Source: Flavobacteriales bacterium
Lineage (GTDB): Bacteria; Bacteroidota; Bacteroidia; NS11-12g; UBA955
Reading direction: 5' to 3'
Assembly: GCA_947447955.1 (NCBI GenBank)
Contig: CANFLS010000003.1
Span: 115,922-179,921 of the forward strand
DNA length: 64,000 nt
A program made the position numbers and the translations under genes. This document shows, one piece after another, positions 43,324-50,885 of this stretch (positions within the stretch are counted from its first letter, which is position 1; every line of letters begins with the position of its first letter). The notes beneath the pieces are model-generated. The model saw nothing but the letters and a program-made list of their open reading frames with translations. It was not told the origin of the DNA and made no database searches.

Positions 43324-43989
43324 TTAATTAACAATGCCTGTTAAATTTTTCGGGTCAGGCCATATATACTTTTTTGTTAAGATTTCTTTGTATAGTTTTT
43401 GTCCGATGGTTTTGTCTTGGTTAATTAACCAATTAAAATGTGCATAATATCGAAATAGTTCATTTAGCGGTAAAAATATGGCATGGAAGGCAATCGCACT
43501 TTCAATTCCTGCCATTAGGGAAAAGTCTAATGTAACGCCAGCACCATAACTATTGGCTAAAACTCCAAAGGTTATAACAAACCCAATAAACCCTAGAGAA
43601 CTCGCAATTATAGCTCCGGCAGGAGAACGCCAGATTTTTAGTTTGTTTATTTTATTAAAAGGGTAGAACCCAAAGGTGTTTTGATCGCTGCTGTATACAA
43701 ATAGGCCATTTTCATGGTAAGCAATTAATTGTCCTCTTATAATAGATTTATCGTAAAGAAATAGCCTTAAGGATAGCTGTGTTTTGGGTTTATATAAATT
43801 TTTAGTGCCAATTTTTTCTTTGATTTGTGAAGAATCATAGACTGATTTATACAGTGCAGTGTCGAGGGTAAGTATTTTGTTGAAATCTTCAAATTCACTT
43901 TCCTGGGCTTTACTTGAATTTGTGAAAAATGCAAATAGCGTTAGGACTAAAAATTTTAAAATTCTAATATATGATTGATGATTATTCAT
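43324..43989 (-). CDS. paralogous family P member 3 (single-domain form)
   Basis: 221 residues from the ATG at 43989, which gives a signal peptide ending near SSKAQ; an upstream start (44058) adds 23 residues without matching the family. Domain 1 is present: SIIRGQLIAYHENGLFVYSSD, FGFYPFNKINKLKIW, then two hydrophobic Gly-rich segments and the ELFRYYAHFNWLINQ end. It is convergent with nothing; upstream lies the TM/BamE-like gene on the other strand. Function unknown; see family description under 40039. Confidence 0.65.
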   Translation of the reverse strand: MNNHQSYIRILKFLVLTLFAFFTNSSKAQESEFEDFNKILTLDTALYKSVYDSSQIKEKIGTKNLYKPKTQLSLRLFLYDKSIIRGQLIAYHENGLFVYSSDQNTFGFYPFNKINKLKIWRSPAGAIIASSLGFIGFVITFGVLANSYGAGVTLDFSLMAGIESAIAFHAIFLPLNELFRYYAHFNWLINQDKTIGQKLYKEILTKKYIWPDPKNLTGIVN

Positions 43990-44206
43990 TTGCAAATTAT
44001 TGGAATGCAATTTTAAGGAATTCAATTGATAAGAATAAGTGAATGAGGCGAAAATCATTAGGAATATTTAAGTGATTTCCTTAAATGCAACATTGTGAGT
44101 TGCGAAATTCCGTAATTGGGAAGTTTGAGATTGGAATTTGATGGGTACAAAAGCCCGGATAATAATGCAAATTGAACTATATTTGGAGGGATAATAACAA
44201 GTTAAA

Positions 44207-44710
44207 ATGAATACATTGTTGCTAATTGTAGAATTCTTCGGCCTGAGTATTGAAGTTTATTTCGTATATATGATTCTTGCAATACCAATGTTTTTCCTGT
44301 GGAAATGGTTTTTTAAAAGGTATTTCAAAAATGATAGAAAAAGGAAGGTAGCGTCAATCATTGCAACATTAATTGTTACGCCAATTATTTATATTGGTAT
44401 AGTTTTCATTTGGATAATTGGTTTGTTATCTTATCCGGAATCTGATTTTGATCAACAAAAATGGAACGAGAATAAAGAAAAGCGTTATGAACTTTCCCAA
44501 GATATCATTGAAAGTAAAATGCTCATTGGAAAAACTAAAACAGAAGTGCGCCAATTGTTAGGTGATGAAGGCAATTCCAACGAAAGCGACAGGTGGACTT
44601 ATAATTTAGGATATCTGCCTGGTATAGTAATTAATGATGAAGGTCAGGATGTACTTGAAGTTAATTTCAAGAATGGTAGGGTGGCGAAGGTGTTGCAGTA
44701 TACGGGGTGA
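44207..44710 (+). CDS. membrane protein with BamE/SmpA-like C-terminal domain
   Basis: 167 residues. Two hydrophobic helices (about residues 8-33 and 46-72) precede a soluble domain beginning about residue 85. The domain reads MLIGKTKTEVRQLLGDEGNSNESDRWTYNLGYLPG ... LEVNFKNGRVAKVLQY, the fold signature of BamE/SmpA-OmlA-type proteins (G-K-[ST]-x-x-[EQ]-[VA]-x-x-[LM]-L-G-x...W-x-Y-x-L-G). No lipobox, so it is not a classical BamE lipoprotein but a membrane-anchored relative. Role unknown. The following 350 bases hold the tandem repeat near the tRNA. Confidence 0.7.
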   Translation: MNTLLLIVEFFGLSIEVYFVYMILAIPMFFLWKWFFKRYFKNDRKRKVASIIATLIVTPIIYIGIVFIWIIGLLSYPESDFDQQKWNENKEKRYELSQDIIESKMLIGKTKTEVRQLLGDEGNSNESDRWTYNLGYLPGIVINDEGQDVLEVNFKNGRVAKVLQYTG

Positions 44711-44715
44711 GAAAT

Positions 44716-45047
44716 GGGTTTTCATCGCGGTGCGATGGGTTTTATCTTCTTCCGTCGCGGATTGCCTCACTTTGTTTCGGCAACGGGATTAGCTGCGCTG
44801 ATCTCTACTGTTTAGTCCTGCAAAAGCAAAGTCCATCGCTAGCGCGATGGCTTTTTTCATGGCATTCACTCGCGGTGTTTCGGGTTTTCATCGCGGTGCG
44901 ATGGGTTTTATCTTCTTCCGTCGCGGATTGCCTCACTTTGTTTCGGTAACGGGATTAGCTTCGCTGATCCCTACTGTTTAGTCCTGCAAAAGCAAAGTCC
45001 ATCGCTAGCGCGATGGCTTTTTTCATGGCATTCACTCGCTTGCATGC
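44716..45047. repeat. GC-rich 166-bp tandem repeat (two copies)
   Basis: Copy 1 starts at 44716 and copy 2 at 44882, both opening GGGTTTTCATCGCGGTGCG and containing CCATCGCTAGCGCGATGG, with near-complete identity in between. The GC content is clearly higher than the flanks. Both contain nested short palindromes (CATCGC/GCGATG). No coding frame is convincing, though one strand translates without stops for 80 codons. Confidence 0.85.
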
Positions 45048-45083
45048 TTCGCATGCAGACTCGTTCATGCCATGAAAAAAGGC
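45015..45083. repeat. large imperfect palindrome next to tRNA-Arg
   Basis: Left arm GGCTTTTTTCATGGCAT (45015-45031) pairs with right arm ATGCCATGAAAAAAGGC-type sequence (45067-45083). The apex contains GCATGC-TTC-GCATGC. Placed between the tandem repeat and the tRNA terminator; it could serve as a bidirectional terminator. Confidence 0.75.
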
Positions 45084-45105
45084 CTCAACTTTCGTTGAGG
45101 CCTTT
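45074..45105 (-). terminator. terminator downstream of tRNA-Arg
   Basis: AAAGGCCTCAAC/GTTGAGGCCTTT, a 12-bp perfect stem with a 4-base loop, then a T-run when read on the minus strand, 12 bases past the tRNA end. Confidence 0.9.
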
Positions 45106-45116
45106 GCTTTTGATCG

Positions 45117-45190
45117 TGCACGCGTAGGGATTCGAACCCCAAACCTTCTCATCCGTAGTGAGATGCTCTATCCAATTGAGCTACGCATGC
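45117..45190 (-). tRNA. tRNA-Arg (ACG)
   Basis: 74-nt cloverleaf: acceptor GCATGCG/CGCGTGC (one G-U) with discriminator A, D-arm GCTC...GAGC, anticodon stem TCTCA/TGAGA with loop CTACGGA (anticodon ACG, read as ICG after deamination), T-arm GGGG-TTCGAAT-CCCT. CCA not encoded. Followed by a strong terminator. Confidence 0.95.
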
Positions 45191-45323
45191 GTTTCTTCCG
45201 GAGCTGCAAGGGTTGGAAACAACCCCGAAAGGGGTGCAAATATACAATGAAATATTTTCGATTGCAAACTAAGTTCAATAAAATCGTATTGTTTGCGCAA
45301 ATTCATGCCAAATTATTACTTGT

Positions 45324-45352
45324 TTGCTTTCCTTAAACATTGCCTACCTTTG
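45324..45352 (+). promoter_or_regulatory. promoter of the DEAD-box helicase gene
   Basis: TTG (45324-45326), 18-base spacer, TACCTTTG (45345-45352): an exact match to the Bacteroidota consensus. Transcription would begin at about 45358, at the first codon, implying a leaderless mRNA. Confidence 0.65.
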
Positions 45353-45357
45353 CAGTA

Positions 45358-46746
45358 TTGAAAGATTTTATAAAATTGGGAATAGCGCAGCCCATTATCG
45401 ATGCGCTTGAGGCTCAAGGTTATTCTACACCTACCCCCATTCAAGAACAAGCTATCCCTGCCGCCTTGGCAAAAAGTGATATTTTAGGTACCGCCCAAAC
45501 CGGTACCGGAAAAACTGCCGCATTCTCTATTCCTATTATTCAGCACTTGTCCGAAAACCCAAGTCCCTCAAAAGGAATAAAAGCACTTATCTTAACCCCA
45601 ACACGTGAATTGGCACTGCAAATTGATGAATCTATTGCAGCCTATTCAATCAATACAAATCTTTGGCATGCCGTGATTTTTGGTGGTGTAAAACAAGGTG
45701 CGCAAGTAGAAGCAGTGAAAAGAGGTGTTGATATTATGACCGCCACTCCTGGTCGATTGCTAGATTTAATGCAACAAGGACATATTGACCTTAGAAACAT
45801 TACGCATTTTGTGCTGGATGAAGCTGATAGAATGTTGGACATGGGATTTATTAACGATGTAAAAAAAGTGATTGCCAAGTTGCCGGTAAAACGTCAAACC
45901 CTTTTCTTTTCGGCAACAATGCCATCTGAAGTGGTTAAATTGAGCAACTCTATATTGGTTAATCCTGTTCGTGTTTCTGTTGCACCCGTTTCTACAACTG
46001 CTGAAAAAGTTACCCAAAAAATGTTCCATGTAGATCAGAAGAATAAAAAGTATCTGCTACGCCATTTATTGGAAAATAAGGAAGAAGAAATCCCGTCAGT
46101 GTTGGTGTTTACAAGAACCAAACACGGTGCCGACAAAGTGGTGAAAGACCTTGTGAAAATGAAAATTTCTGCACAAGCCATTCACGGTAATAAAAGTCAA
46201 AACGCACGTCAAACTGCATTATCGAACTTTAAAAATAGAACAACCCGTGTTTTGGTAGCAACAGATATTGCTGCCCGTGGTATTGATATTGATGAACTTA
46301 CGCATGTAATTAACTATGAAATTCCGAATATTTCTGAAACCTACGTACATAGAATTGGTAGAACCGGTAGGGCTGGAAATAGTGGTGTGGCATGGTCGTT
46401 TGTTGATTGGGAAGAAGTTCCTTTTATCAAGGACATTCAAAAGTTGATACAACAGATGATTCCCATTGAAGAATCACATCCGTTTTTACCTGGTACCAAA
46501 GTAGCAGAGGAGCAAGATGCGAAACCATTTTTCCGCCAAGCAGAAATTTTGCAAAACCAAAAGGCAAAGAAGAAAGCGAAAGCAGGAACTTTAACTTCAA
46601 ATGGTAACTTCAAATCGAAATCTCCAAATAATTCTCAACCGCGTTCTGGTGGAAATGCAGAGCCAGTATTTCAGCCTAAGCCAAAACCACAAGGTGAACC
46701 TGGACTGATTAAGAAGAAATTCAAACCATTAGGAAGCAAAGATTAA
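45358..46746 (+). CDS. rhlE: DEAD-box RNA helicase (RhlE-like)
   Basis: 462 residues from the TTG at 45358. All helicase motifs are present: Q motif (GYSTPTPIQEQAIP), I AQTGTGKT, Ia PTRELA, Ib TPGRLLD, II DEAD, III SAT, IV LVFTRTKHG, V ATDIAARGID, VI HRIGRTGRAG. A Lys/Pro-rich, Gln-rich tail (about residues 400-462) would bind RNA. The start was chosen over an in-frame TTG at 45340 because the promoter's -7 element lies between the two. It probably acts in RNA turnover or ribosome assembly at low temperature. Its stop overlaps that of the convergent gene by 4 bases. Confidence 0.92.
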   Translation: MKDFIKLGIAQPIIDALEAQGYSTPTPIQEQAIPAALAKSDILGTAQTGTGKTAAFSIPIIQHLSENPSPSKGIKALILTPTRELALQIDESIAAYSINTNLWHAVIFGGVKQGAQVEAVKRGVDIMTATPGRLLDLMQQGHIDLRNITHFVLDEADRMLDMGFINDVKKVIAKLPVKRQTLFFSATMPSEVVKLSNSILVNPVRVSVAPVSTTAEKVTQKMFHVDQKNKKYLLRHLLENKEEEIPSVLVFTRTKHGADKVVKDLVKMKISAQAIHGNKSQNARQTALSNFKNRTTRVLVATDIAARGIDIDELTHVINYEIPNISETYVHRIGRTGRAGNSGVAWSFVDWEEVPFIKDIQKLIQQMIPIEESHPFLPGTKVAEEQDAKPFFRQAEILQNQKAKKKAKAGTLTSNGNFKSKSPNNSQPRSGGNAEPVFQPKPKPQGEPGLIKKKFKPLGSKD

Positions 46747-48020
46747 TTCATCTTCGCTTTTAATACGGAATAGATCAACTTGATATTGTTAATATCAAGT
46801 TCTTGCATATTTGAAGGATCAATCTCAGTGTCTGATTTAACTTCGTTTGAAATATACGATGCGTAATTTTCAAGATACTGGGATTGAGATTCTGAGAATA
46901 TAGCAACGTTTTTAAAATTGAAACCATTTAACGTAGCAATTGTCATGGCTAGAAATTGCAATTCTGAGGGATTTAAATTTTGCAAACTTTCAGCAATCAT
47001 TTGAATTCCTTGGATGTTTTTGAATTTCGACATTAATTTCTTTTCGTTTACGTCTAATTTGTTAAATGATAAGTACATCCATTGTGGATTGATTTTATCT
47101 GTCGGAGTATTTAAATTCGGAAATTCAACTTTCAGTTGGGCAGGTGCTGCTTTTGGAATTTCTGCTACCACAGAATCTTTGGTGCTTTTTGAAATTTCTA
47201 CAGTTGTTAATACTGTGTTATTAGCAATTTTTGTAGAATCCAATTTTCTTGAATTTTCTTGTACAATGAAAGTTGTGTCTATTTTATTTTGAGGGACAAT
47301 TGTTTTGGATTGGATTTTAGGTGAAATACTTGGATAATCTTTAATCTGCATTTGATTTCCATAATATTGATCTTGTTCCAATACTTTTTTTCGATATTCC
47401 AAACCATTTGATACTGAATATTTGATTTTTGCTCTATAATCATCAGAAATTGTAGAAATCAGATTAATGGGTCCACCAATTGCAGTATAGTACAAACCAG
47501 TGCCTCCTGCTCCTACTATGCCATATAAAATACTAAATAAAATTGGAAAATGGGAATCAGTAAGTCCGTACAGAAATCCAACACCTCCTCCAACACCAAC
47601 AGCAATTCTGAATTGTTTATTAAAGCTAATTCCGCGTTGAATAAATTTGATTTTTTCATAAGGAATAAATAAAATCGTACTTTTAAAATAAACAAAAATT
47701 CCCTTTTCTGAGATACAAATTAGTTTGCAGTCTAATTTCTTTGTGATATTTCCATATTTGTAGTTGACATAAATACGACGTTTTTCACCAATATCTATAA
47801 TTGATAAAGGCAAATAAATTTGGGCTAGTTCATTCGTTGAAGAGAGTTTCAACAAAACTTCTTGTGTAAGGATGTTTGAAGAATCGTCATTGACTCTGCT
47901 TTGCACCTGAATATTATCGAAACTTCTATCTGTGGTTTCTTGAAAATCTACCTTTTTTGCATTTGTTAAATTGGCAAATAAAAACGCAACAGTGAATAAA
48001 ATAAGTTTTATTATTTTCAT
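46743..48020 (-). CDS. paralogous family P member 4 (two-domain form)
   Basis: 425 residues, signal peptide ending near LTNAKK. Domain 1: LDCKLICISEKGIFVYFKS, FIPYEKIKFIQRG, and a Gly-rich hydrophobic stretch (VGVGGGVGFLYG). A Ser/Thr/Lys-rich linker follows. Domain 2: NPQWMYLSFNKLDVNEKKLMSKFKNIQGIQMIAESLQNLNPSELQFLAMTIATLNGFNFKN, ending in LDINNIKLIYSVLK. Most residues of domain 2 are shared with the next gene upstream (48067-49320), marking a tandem duplication. Probably membrane-anchored. Function unknown. Confidence 0.7.
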   Translation of the reverse strand: MKIIKLILFTVAFLFANLTNAKKVDFQETTDRSFDNIQVQSRVNDDSSNILTQEVLLKLSSTNELAQIYLPLSIIDIGEKRRIYVNYKYGNITKKLDCKLICISEKGIFVYFKSTILFIPYEKIKFIQRGISFNKQFRIAVGVGGGVGFLYGLTDSHFPILFSILYGIVGAGGTGLYYTAIGGPINLISTISDDYRAKIKYSVSNGLEYRKKVLEQDQYYGNQMQIKDYPSISPKIQSKTIVPQNKIDTTFIVQENSRKLDSTKIANNTVLTTVEISKSTKDSVVAEIPKAAPAQLKVEFPNLNTPTDKINPQWMYLSFNKLDVNEKKLMSKFKNIQGIQMIAESLQNLNPSELQFLAMTIATLNGFNFKNVAIFSESQSQYLENYASYISNEVKSDTEIDPSNMQELDINNIKLIYSVLKAKMN

Positions 48021-48066
48021 ACTAAATGGGATTGTTCAAATGGTTTCAATTTATTGATTGTTCGTA

Positions 48067-49320
48067 TTAGAAATCAATAATCAGTTCTTTTTTTTCTTTT
48101 AATACAGCGTAAATTAATTTGATATTGTTAAGATCAAGCTCTTGAAAGTTTGAAGGATCTATTTCTGAATCTGGTTTTATTTCGAATGCGAGATATGGTT
48201 CATTATTTAGCAGATATTGACTTTGGCTTTCCGAAAAGCGGGTAATATTTCTAAAATTGTAACCATTTAGTGTAGCAATTGTAATTGCTAGAAATTGCAA
48301 TTCAGAAGTATTCAGGTTTTGCAAATTTTCAGCAATCATTTGGGTGCCTTGGATGTTTTTAAATTTCGCCATTAACTTATTTTCATTAACATCTAATTTG
48401 GTGAATGAAAGGTATAACCATTGTGGGTTGAGTTTGCCTTTTGCATTATTTAGATTCGGGAATTCAACTTTTAATTCAGGTGTCTTTCTTTTTATTGGCA
48501 CAACAATCAATGAATCTTTGGTACTATTTGATATAGTGGGATTGGATATTATAATTTCGTTAGAAATTACGCTGTCCTTTTCTACTTTAGGTTCAGGTAT
48601 TTCCGATTTTACTTGTTCTTTTTTTGTTTGTTTCGCAAAAGGATAATCTGTTAATTGAAGATTTTGGCCCCATAATTCCGATTTTTTTAGTGCGGTTGAA
48701 ATAAAAGGAATTCCATTTTTTGGTAAATAGTTGATTCGAAATCTGAAGCTGTTTACATATTTGGCAAAAAAGTAATAAGTTCCATAAAATCCAATAAAAT
48801 AGGCGTCGATAACAGCTGGAGTTGTAATAATTGGAAAAAATTCTCCAATGCTAACTGAAACAATAGCGCCCAATCCTAGTCCCCAATAGGACATGATTTT
48901 TAGTTGGGTATTGAAATCGCGGTTATGCTGTATGAATTTTATGCTGTTAAATGGGATGAATTCAATATAGTAATTTTCGTAAACAAAAATGCCACTATCA
49001 GACAAACACAAGAGTTTATAGTTTTGGTTGTAATTGAAATTATCAACTTTATAAGATACATATACAATTCCTTTATTCTTTAGGTCGGGATTGCGTTTTA
49101 ATGGATGATAAACGGATGTGTATTTTCCTGATTTTGATAATTCTAATAAAAAATCACGGGTCAATGGTTCTTCTTCAACTTCATCTGGATCTGCATCGTT
49201 GGAATTTGAGTGCTCAAATTCAGCACTTTTATTAGATGTATCTTGATTGTTATGAACTGCCAAAACATTCGTTGCTGTGAGTATAAAAAGCAATATGGCA
49301 ATTGATTTTAATGATTTCAT
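48067..49320 (-). CDS. paralogous family P member 5 (two-domain form)
   Basis: 417 residues, signal peptide to about NVLAVHN. Domain 1: KLLCLSDSGIFVYENYYIEFIPFNSIKFIQHN. Domain 2: LNPQWLYLSFTKLDVNENKLMAKFKNIQGTQMIAENLQNLNTSELQFLAITIATLNGYNFRN. This domain is nearly the same as in the 46743 gene, while the N-terminal domain and linker have diverged. A 46-base gap separates the two genes, so they likely share a transcript. Same unknown function. Confidence 0.7.
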   Translation of the reverse strand: MKSLKSIAILLFILTATNVLAVHNNQDTSNKSAEFEHSNSNDADPDEVEEEPLTRDFLLELSKSGKYTSVYHPLKRNPDLKNKGIVYVSYKVDNFNYNQNYKLLCLSDSGIFVYENYYIEFIPFNSIKFIQHNRDFNTQLKIMSYWGLGLGAIVSVSIGEFFPIITTPAVIDAYFIGFYGTYYFFAKYVNSFRFRINYLPKNGIPFISTALKKSELWGQNLQLTDYPFAKQTKKEQVKSEIPEPKVEKDSVISNEIIISNPTISNSTKDSLIVVPIKRKTPELKVEFPNLNNAKGKLNPQWLYLSFTKLDVNENKLMAKFKNIQGTQMIAENLQNLNTSELQFLAITIATLNGYNFRNITRFSESQSQYLLNNEPYLAFEIKPDSEIDPSNFQELDLNNIKLIYAVLKEKKELIIDF

Positions 49321-49499
49321 TTATTGATGATTTTGCACATACAATAATACATAATCAATAGGTTATGACTTTGCTTTTTTATTGATAAATATAATTTTTT
49401 TTTAAGGAAAAGCCTTAAACATTAATGGTGCATTTGCGGAAATCAATTATTAGTTGGAATACGTTTAACTTTAATTTGTTGCCACATAATTTTAAAAAT

Positions 49500-50078
49500 A
49501 TGAACTTTATTTCTGTAACAATTTTATTTATTGAAGCACTATTTTTAGCCGATTTAATGTCGGGCGTAGTGCATTGGTTAGAGGACACCTACGGAAATCC
49601 AAATTGGAAATTTTTAGGTTTGGGGAAACATGTAGTGGTGCCAAATTTGGTGCATCATTATAGACAGCGAGATTTAGTTAAGGGAAACTGGTTTGATCGA
49701 ATATGGACGTCTGCGGTATTTTTATTGATAGTATTACTTATTCTATGGGCATTTGGATTGGTGAATCAATTGGTTTGTTTGACATTTTCAATTGCCGTTT
49801 GGGGTAATGAAGTACATTGCTGGAGTCACCGCTCACCGAAGGAAAATGGTAAAATTATTACGTTTTTACAACGCAATTATATTATACAATCGCCGAAACA
49901 ACATGCAAAACATCATATTTCTCCATACGCATGTGATTTTTGCGCCATGACTCCCTACTTAAATCCAATTTTAGAGGCAACCAAATTTTGGAGAATTTTG
50001 GAGTTTATCTTGGGTATATTTTTCATTAAACCCAATAGAGGAAAAGAATGCAGAATGGTTGATGGCAAATACTATTAA
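49500..50078 (+). CDS. CarF/PEDS1 (Kua/TMEM189)-family lipid desaturase
   Basis: 192 residues from the ATG at 49500; a promoter-like TAATTTG lies between it and the upstream in-frame start at 49425, so the shorter form is preferred. Family His/Asp signatures are all present: ADLMSGVVHWLEDTYG (H25, D29), LVHHYRQRD (H52, H53), WGNEVHCWSHR (H106, H110) and QHAKHH (H135, H138, H139). There are about four hydrophobic segments. Homologues (bacterial CarF, animal PEDS1/TMEM189) introduce the vinyl-ether bond of plasmalogens using oxygen and a diiron-type site. Substrate identity here is unproven. Its end overlaps the convergent family P gene by 4 bases. Confidence 0.88.
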   Translation: MNFISVTILFIEALFLADLMSGVVHWLEDTYGNPNWKFLGLGKHVVVPNLVHHYRQRDLVKGNWFDRIWTSAVFLLIVLLILWAFGLVNQLVCLTFSIAVWGNEVHCWSHRSPKENGKIITFLQRNYIIQSPKQHAKHHISPYACDFCAMTPYLNPILEATKFWRILEFILGIFFIKPNRGKECRMVDGKYY

Positions 50079-50761
50079 TTTTCGCTGGGTTCAAATCCTG
50101 TGAAAGATTTGATATCGACCTTATTGGAATACAATGAACTGTTTGATAATACCATTTTGTAATATTCCAAGCCATTTGAGCTGCTATAATTGACAGGATA
50201 TTTAATGTTCTTGTTATTCAATCGGATGTTATAAATGGGAGCGAGTAAAATTTGTGCAAAGGTGATGGCGCTTACGCCTCCCATAATATAGCCATCGGCA
50301 ATGGCATCAAAACTTTGTTCATTGTTTCTAAAGGCAAAGAAAGTTCCCAATACTGCACCGGCTTTCCAAAGTACACTTCCATAAGATCTACCTCTTCTTA
50401 TCCATTCAATGCTCTCGTATGGAAGGTATACAATTCCCAAGCTTTTATCTGTGTATACATAAACCCCAAATTTGCTTACGCAAATCAATGTCCCTCTATA
50501 ATCATCTTCATTTTTGGCATGCACCACCACATGTTTATGTCCATTGAGGTATTCTTTTTCAATGTCTCCCGAAACATTAAAAATGCCCAATTCGCCTTTC
50601 GAAACATTATCATTGGACGCCATTCTCATTGAATGTAAAAATTCAATATTGATTGCCAGAGGGATAAATTTAGGAGGAGTGGTTCCGGCATAAGATGGAT
50701 TTGAAAAAAGAAATAGTATTGTAAATAGGTACGGAATTTTTGAATTAAAAAATGATTTCAT
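50075..50761 (-). CDS. paralogous family P member 6 (single-domain form)
   Basis: 228 residues with a signal peptide ending near SYAG. Domain 1 is clear: YRGTLICVSKFGVYVYTDKSLGIVYLPYESIEWIRRGRSYGSVLWKAGAVLGTFFAF, followed by a hydrophobic Gly-rich segment and an R-x-N-N-K end. It is the closest single-domain relative to members 4 and 5 by the Y-L-P-Y-E-S-I motif. Function unknown. Confidence 0.65.
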   Translation of the reverse strand: MKSFFNSKIPYLFTILFLFSNPSYAGTTPPKFIPLAINIEFLHSMRMASNDNVSKGELGIFNVSGDIEKEYLNGHKHVVVHAKNEDDYRGTLICVSKFGVYVYTDKSLGIVYLPYESIEWIRRGRSYGSVLWKAGAVLGTFFAFRNNEQSFDAIADGYIMGGVSAITFAQILLAPIYNIRLNNKNIKYPVNYSSSNGLEYYKMVLSNSSLYSNKVDIKSFTGFEPSEN

Positions 50762-50885
50762 GGGTGAAAATTTTCACAATGATAATTTATTTTTCGCAAT
50801 TTAGTTTTTTAATTGAAAATGGTGGGGTCAATATTTTAGGTGAAATGGAATTATCTAATTTAAAAGTTTTAAATTGCATCTTTTT

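Noticed and set aside
44707..44949. 80-residue open frame over the GC-rich tandem repeat
   Set aside because: It lies over two copies of a non-coding repeat with palindromes; the frame reflects the repeat's base composition and has no signal, domain or conserved pattern.
44955..45152. 65-residue minus-strand frame overlapping tRNA-Arg
   Set aside because: It runs through the tRNA and terminator; the amino acids are a by-product of these structures.
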